A DNA stretch of 22,548 nucleotides, taken from assembly GCA_051453625.1 (NCBI GenBank), contig JBOZIK010000001.1, positions 1,767,403 to 1,789,950 of the forward strand, given 5' to 3'. Each line of letters begins with the position of its first letter. Within the stretch, counting starts at the first letter, position 1. The stretch is from Welwitschia mirabilis. Taxonomy: Eukaryota; Gnetophyta; Gnetopsida; Welwitschiales. Positions 19,855 to 22,548 of this stretch are shown one piece after another. The position numbers and the translations under genes were made by a program. The notes beneath the pieces were generated by a model. The model was not told the DNA's origin and made no database searches. It worked only from the letters and a program-made list of their open reading frames with translations.

Positions 19855-20494
19855 GGATTCTTGGAGTTCGAGAGTTGTCATTACTTCAGTAAGTATTTCG
19901 GTTCACATGCTTGCTACAGCAACAATGTAATAGTACCTGTAGTAGCATAGGTTTCCCATTTTTGCAGAGTCAGTTTTTATTTTTTGAATTGAAGTTTAAG
20001 TTTTGGTTCTACAATAAAAGTATGTTGTCTGCTTCATCATCCAAATGACTCACAGTGACAACAGCCTCTATGCCATAAGTTTTTTATTTTATTGTTTTAT
20101 TTGAATTTTTAGGGTTTTAGTTCCATCGTTCCATTTGTCATCTAGATGAATTCATCAAAAGACAATCTGCTTTCTGAGTTTTTCTTATCAAAAAGTCAGT
20201 TTTTTGTTTCTATTTTTTGCTTTTCCTTTTCTCATGATTTCTATGTTTCTGTCATCTAAGATATCATTCGGATGACTAAAGGAATGATACTTTTATAGGT
20301 CCGAGATTAAGTATGAATGGTTAAGTCTAGTAAAAAATAAAAATACCATAGAGATTAGCTGTTGATTACCAAAAACATCAGATAAGGTTTAATAAATCTT
20401 GAAATAGAAACTGGTAAAAAAAATCAAAGATATGAAAGGTTTTGAATTTCCTATAATTTTCACTTTTATTTCTGTATAGTTTGGTTTTGCAACC
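19855..20494 (+). other. Gypsy 5' leader, first copy
   Basis: Untranslated sequence between PBS and the gag start. It contains a CATCTAGATG palindrome at 20139-20148 and an inverted pair GTCATC / GATGAC at 20251-20276. No gene seen; the minus-strand open frame at 20389-20571 is a shadow. Confidence 0.6.
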
Positions 20495-20604
20495 ATGTTG
20501 ACCTCAGAACAAAAGCGTGAACAACCTATCTCTCCAAATCCACCCCTTGTCATTTGAACCCTTACTTCCACTCCTTCTCAATCTAATACTCCTGTTACCC
20601 TAAG
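20495..20604 (+). pseudogene. Gypsy gag N-terminus, first copy (cut by gap)
   Basis: The ATG at 20495 opens MLTSEQKREQPISPNPP and reaches a TGA at 20555-20557, then continues in frame as TLTSTPSQSNTPVTL to the gap. The same stretch recurs at 21687, where the rest of gag follows. It is too short for a domain call on its own; identity comes from the second copy. Confidence 0.65.
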
Positions 20605-20704
20605 NNNNNNNNNNNNNNNNNNNNNNNNNNNNNNNNNNNNNNNNNNNNNNNNNNNNNNNNNNNNNNNNNNNNNNNNNNNNNNNNNNNNNNNNNNNNNNNN
20701 NNNN

Positions 20705-21026
20705 TTTCTTGTGATATAGATTATGAGGGCAACCTTTATCAAGGTTATGCTTAGTTAGTTTAGGTGCATTATTATTTTATTTCCTATATTAGCCTTGCAC
20801 AAGTGTGTTTTATATCGTTTTCATACATTGCAAGTTATTTCTATAGGTTAGGTTACATTATTTTTCATCTTGATAGCAACTCTCTTATTTTTATATTTTG
20901 GCCTTCAACAAATTACGACATTCAGGTCACTCCCATCTATATTAGTGTGTTGTGTTTGTGCATATTATTTGTGGTTAATAGGATTCTAATCACGATGTAA
21001 ACATTGCATAAATATGCACCGCAACA
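20705..21026 (+). repeat. Gypsy LTR end, second copy
   Basis: It matches 19514-19835 and ends ...GCAACA before the second PBS copy. The first ~870 bases of the LTR are absent on this side of the gap. Confidence 0.75.
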
Positions 21027-21045
21027 TCTTGCCATTACTAAGAAA
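21027..21045 (+). other. Degenerate tRNA-Asp-type PBS, second copy
   Basis: TCTTGCCATTACTAAGAAA aligns with the first copy but carries further G-to-A and C-to-T changes, so it has decayed further than 19836-19854. Confidence 0.55.
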
Positions 21046-21686
21046 GGATTCTTGGAGTTCGAGAGTTGTCATTACTTCAGTAAGTATTTCGGTTTGGATG
21101 CTTGTTGCAGCAACAATGTAGTAGTACCTGTAGTAGCATAGGTTTCCCATTTTTGCAGAGTGAGTTTTTTCTTTTTCGAATTGAAGTTTAATTTTTGATT
21201 CTACAATAAAAGTATGTTGTCTGCTTCATCATCCAGACGACTCGCAGTGACGACAGCCTCTATGCCATAAGTTTTTTATTTCATTTTTTTTATTTAAATT
21301 TTTAGGGTTTTAGTTCCATCGTACCATTTGTCATCTAGACGAATTCATCAAAAGACGATCTGCTTTCTGATTTTTTCTTGTCAAAAAGTTAGTTTTTTGT
21401 TTCTATTTTCTACTTTTCCTTTTCTCATGGTTTCTATGTTTCTGTCATCTAAGATATCATTTAGATGACTAAAGGATGGTACTTTTATAGATCCGAGATT
21501 GAGTATGAATGGTTAAGTCTAGTAAAAAATAAAAATACCATAGAGAGTAGCTGTTGATTACCGAAAACATCAGATAAGATTTAATAAATCTTGAAATAGA
21601 AACTAGTAAAAAACAGCAAAGATATGAAAGGTTTTGAATTTCCTATAATTTTTACTTTTATTTCTGTATAGTCTAGTTTTGCAACC
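21046..21686 (+). other. Gypsy 5' leader, second copy
   Basis: Same layout as 19855-20494. It keeps CpG at several sites where the first copy has TpG or CpA (for example CAGACGACTCGCAG at about 21236). No gene seen. Confidence 0.6.
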
Positions 21687-22548
21687 ATGTTGACCTCAGG
21701 ACAAAATCTTGAATAACCTATCTCTCCAAATCCACCCCTTGTCTTTTGAACCCTTACTTCCACTCCTTCTCAATCTAATACTCATGTTACCCTAAGAGAT
21801 CTTATAGCCAACAAAAAAAGCTGAAATCCAAACTCCTTTTGACTTACCTCTTGGTGATGATGTAGAACTTTAAAACTTGAATGCTTATCCTACCTTTAGT
21901 GAAGAATCTAATGAAGATCCTTTATAACACATTATCGACATTGAACAACTTGTTCTTACTTTCAGAAATGATAAGAAACTATCATTCCCCTTACCATGAG
22001 AGATAAAATAAAACTTAGGCTTAGAATGATTCCCCATAAAAGCCTTAAATCTTAGTGTTAAGTTTACGAAGCCTTTATAAAGAGATTTATAAGTAAAACC
22101 ACCATCTTGAAGTGTAAGAAAGAATTCACCAACTTCTAACAAATACCTAACAAAGACTATGCCTCTACCTACGATCAATTCTTTGTTACTTTAGATTCAA
22201 ACCCCATAGATGCCTTTTCATAGGTAGAGTTAGTTGACTATTTTTACAGTGAGTTAAACAGTTATACCATGTAACTCGTAGATTTTTCTTATGGAGGCAA
22301 CCTGTTAAACCAAATCCTAGAAGATGCTTGAAAGATGTTGAAAGATTTAGTAGCAGTAAGTCAAACCTAACCTAAACCCTTACTTAGAGAAAACCTAATA
22401 GTAGGCCAAATCATTAAGGACCTAAAAGAAGCCAAACATGAGAAGAATGAAACCAAAGTAGAAAATGAGCCAATTAGCGTCACTAAGGATTTCACTTCTA
22501 CCTTAAAGAGATATAGCCAGATGATCCTTGATGTTAAAGTGATAACCA
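21687..22548 (+). pseudogene. Ty3/gypsy gag (Retrotrans_gag-type), degenerate, runs off the window
   Basis: Gag forms the element's particle. From the ATG at 21687 come an N-terminal tail and VTLRDLIANKK, then a frame change to YPTFSEESNEDPL and HIIDIEQLVLTF (about 21880-21960). A change back gives the Retrotrans_gag core from 21993: MRDKIKLRLRM, then EAFIKRFISKTT, TNF-QIPNKDYASTYDQF, VELVDYFYSELN (22224-22259) and DFSYGGNLLNQ. This order matches Athila-type gag (kFl-kFFP, tnF-Q, FYnGLn, D-aAGG). In-frame stops from 21993 are TAG 22053, TAA 22059, TAA 22137, TAG 22221, TAA 22272, TGA 22329 and TAA 22368; 22371 to the window edge is open. The alanines of the usual AAGG block read SYGG. At least two frameshifts lie between 21800 and 21993. 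The rest of the element is outside the window. Confidence 0.85.

Larger units (their letters stand above)
19514..21796 (+). repeat. ~1.09-kb direct repeat around a 100-N gap
   Basis: 19514-20604 (1091 bases) and 20705-21796 (1092 bases) align end to end, covering the end of the gypsy LTR, PBS, leader and gag start. By-eye differences are around 5-7%, mostly transitions. Because the repeat starts mid-LTR and ends exactly at the gap, duplicated contig ends are more likely than a real tandem duplication. Confidence 0.85.
18642..22548 (+). mobile_element. Athila-like Ty3/gypsy retrotransposon, 5' part
   Basis: LTR, tRNA-Asp-type PBS, a leader of about 640 bases and gag lie in the correct order and orientation. 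Assignment to Athila rather than other gypsy branches rests on PBS type and gag motifs and is moderately secure. Pol and the 3' LTR are not in the window. Confidence 0.75.

Noticed and set aside
20764-21000. 78-codon plus-strand hydrophobic open frame
   Set aside because: It is within the duplicated gypsy LTR end, is T-rich by composition, and is interrupted in the matching first copy.
21885-22178. 97-codon minus-strand open frame
   Set aside because: It is the shadow of the plus-strand gypsy gag, which has clear Retrotrans_gag blocks.

Overview
The window reads as nuclear DNA from a repeat-rich seed plant. The evidence is the presence of decayed plant-type retrotransposons (a Ty1/copia element with Sirevirus-like features, an L1-type LINE, and a Ty3/gypsy Athila-like element), primer sites matching plant tRNA-Met and tRNA-Asp, and a strongly AT-rich background. 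No intact host gene, tRNA, rRNA or CRISPR was found. The species cannot be named from the sequence. Nine 100-N gaps and several sized gaps show this is a scaffold.

Region 1-6829 is a copia composite. It holds the C-terminal end of a pol RNase H domain (1-323), a spacer, a decayed env-like/plant-mobile-domain ORF (863-2100), a series of polypurine tracts, a full LTR (2426-3540), a perfect tRNA-Met-type primer binding site (3543-3554), a gag pseudogene (3606-4010), a gap, a second copy of the 3' internal end (4111-4470), and three partial LTR copies (4471-6829). One LTR thus has a 3' internal end on its left and a PBS plus gag on its right. This is a tandem LTR-internal-LTR arrangement, unless it is an assembly product.

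Region 6830-8267 is AT-rich with no recognisable gene. Region 8268 to about 10570 is a plus-strand LINE: a putative 5' UTR, a decayed ORF1 with a DUF4283-like domain and zinc knuckles, and the endonuclease start of ORF2. The reverse transcriptase is missing. Region 10571-18641 is AT-rich non-coding DNA with a 965-N gap; it shows long blocks of purine or pyrimidine bias but nothing I can name.

Region 18642-22548 is the 5' part of an Athila-like gypsy element: LTR, tRNA-Asp-type PBS, leader and a decayed gag that runs off the right edge. A segment of about 1.09 kb (end of LTR, PBS, leader, start of gag) appears twice around the gap at 20605-20704.

All coding remnants carry in-frame stops and frameshifts, many explainable as C-to-T (or G-to-A) changes expected of methylated, silenced transposons. 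Eight of the nine 100-N gaps are flanked on both sides by near-identical sequence, so many apparent duplications may be unmerged haplotype or contig ends rather than biology. I did not find a convincing previously undescribed system. The most interesting real signals are the tandem copia arrangement with an env-like third ORF, the variable ~67-bp repeat inside its LTR, and the 3'-truncated LINE.
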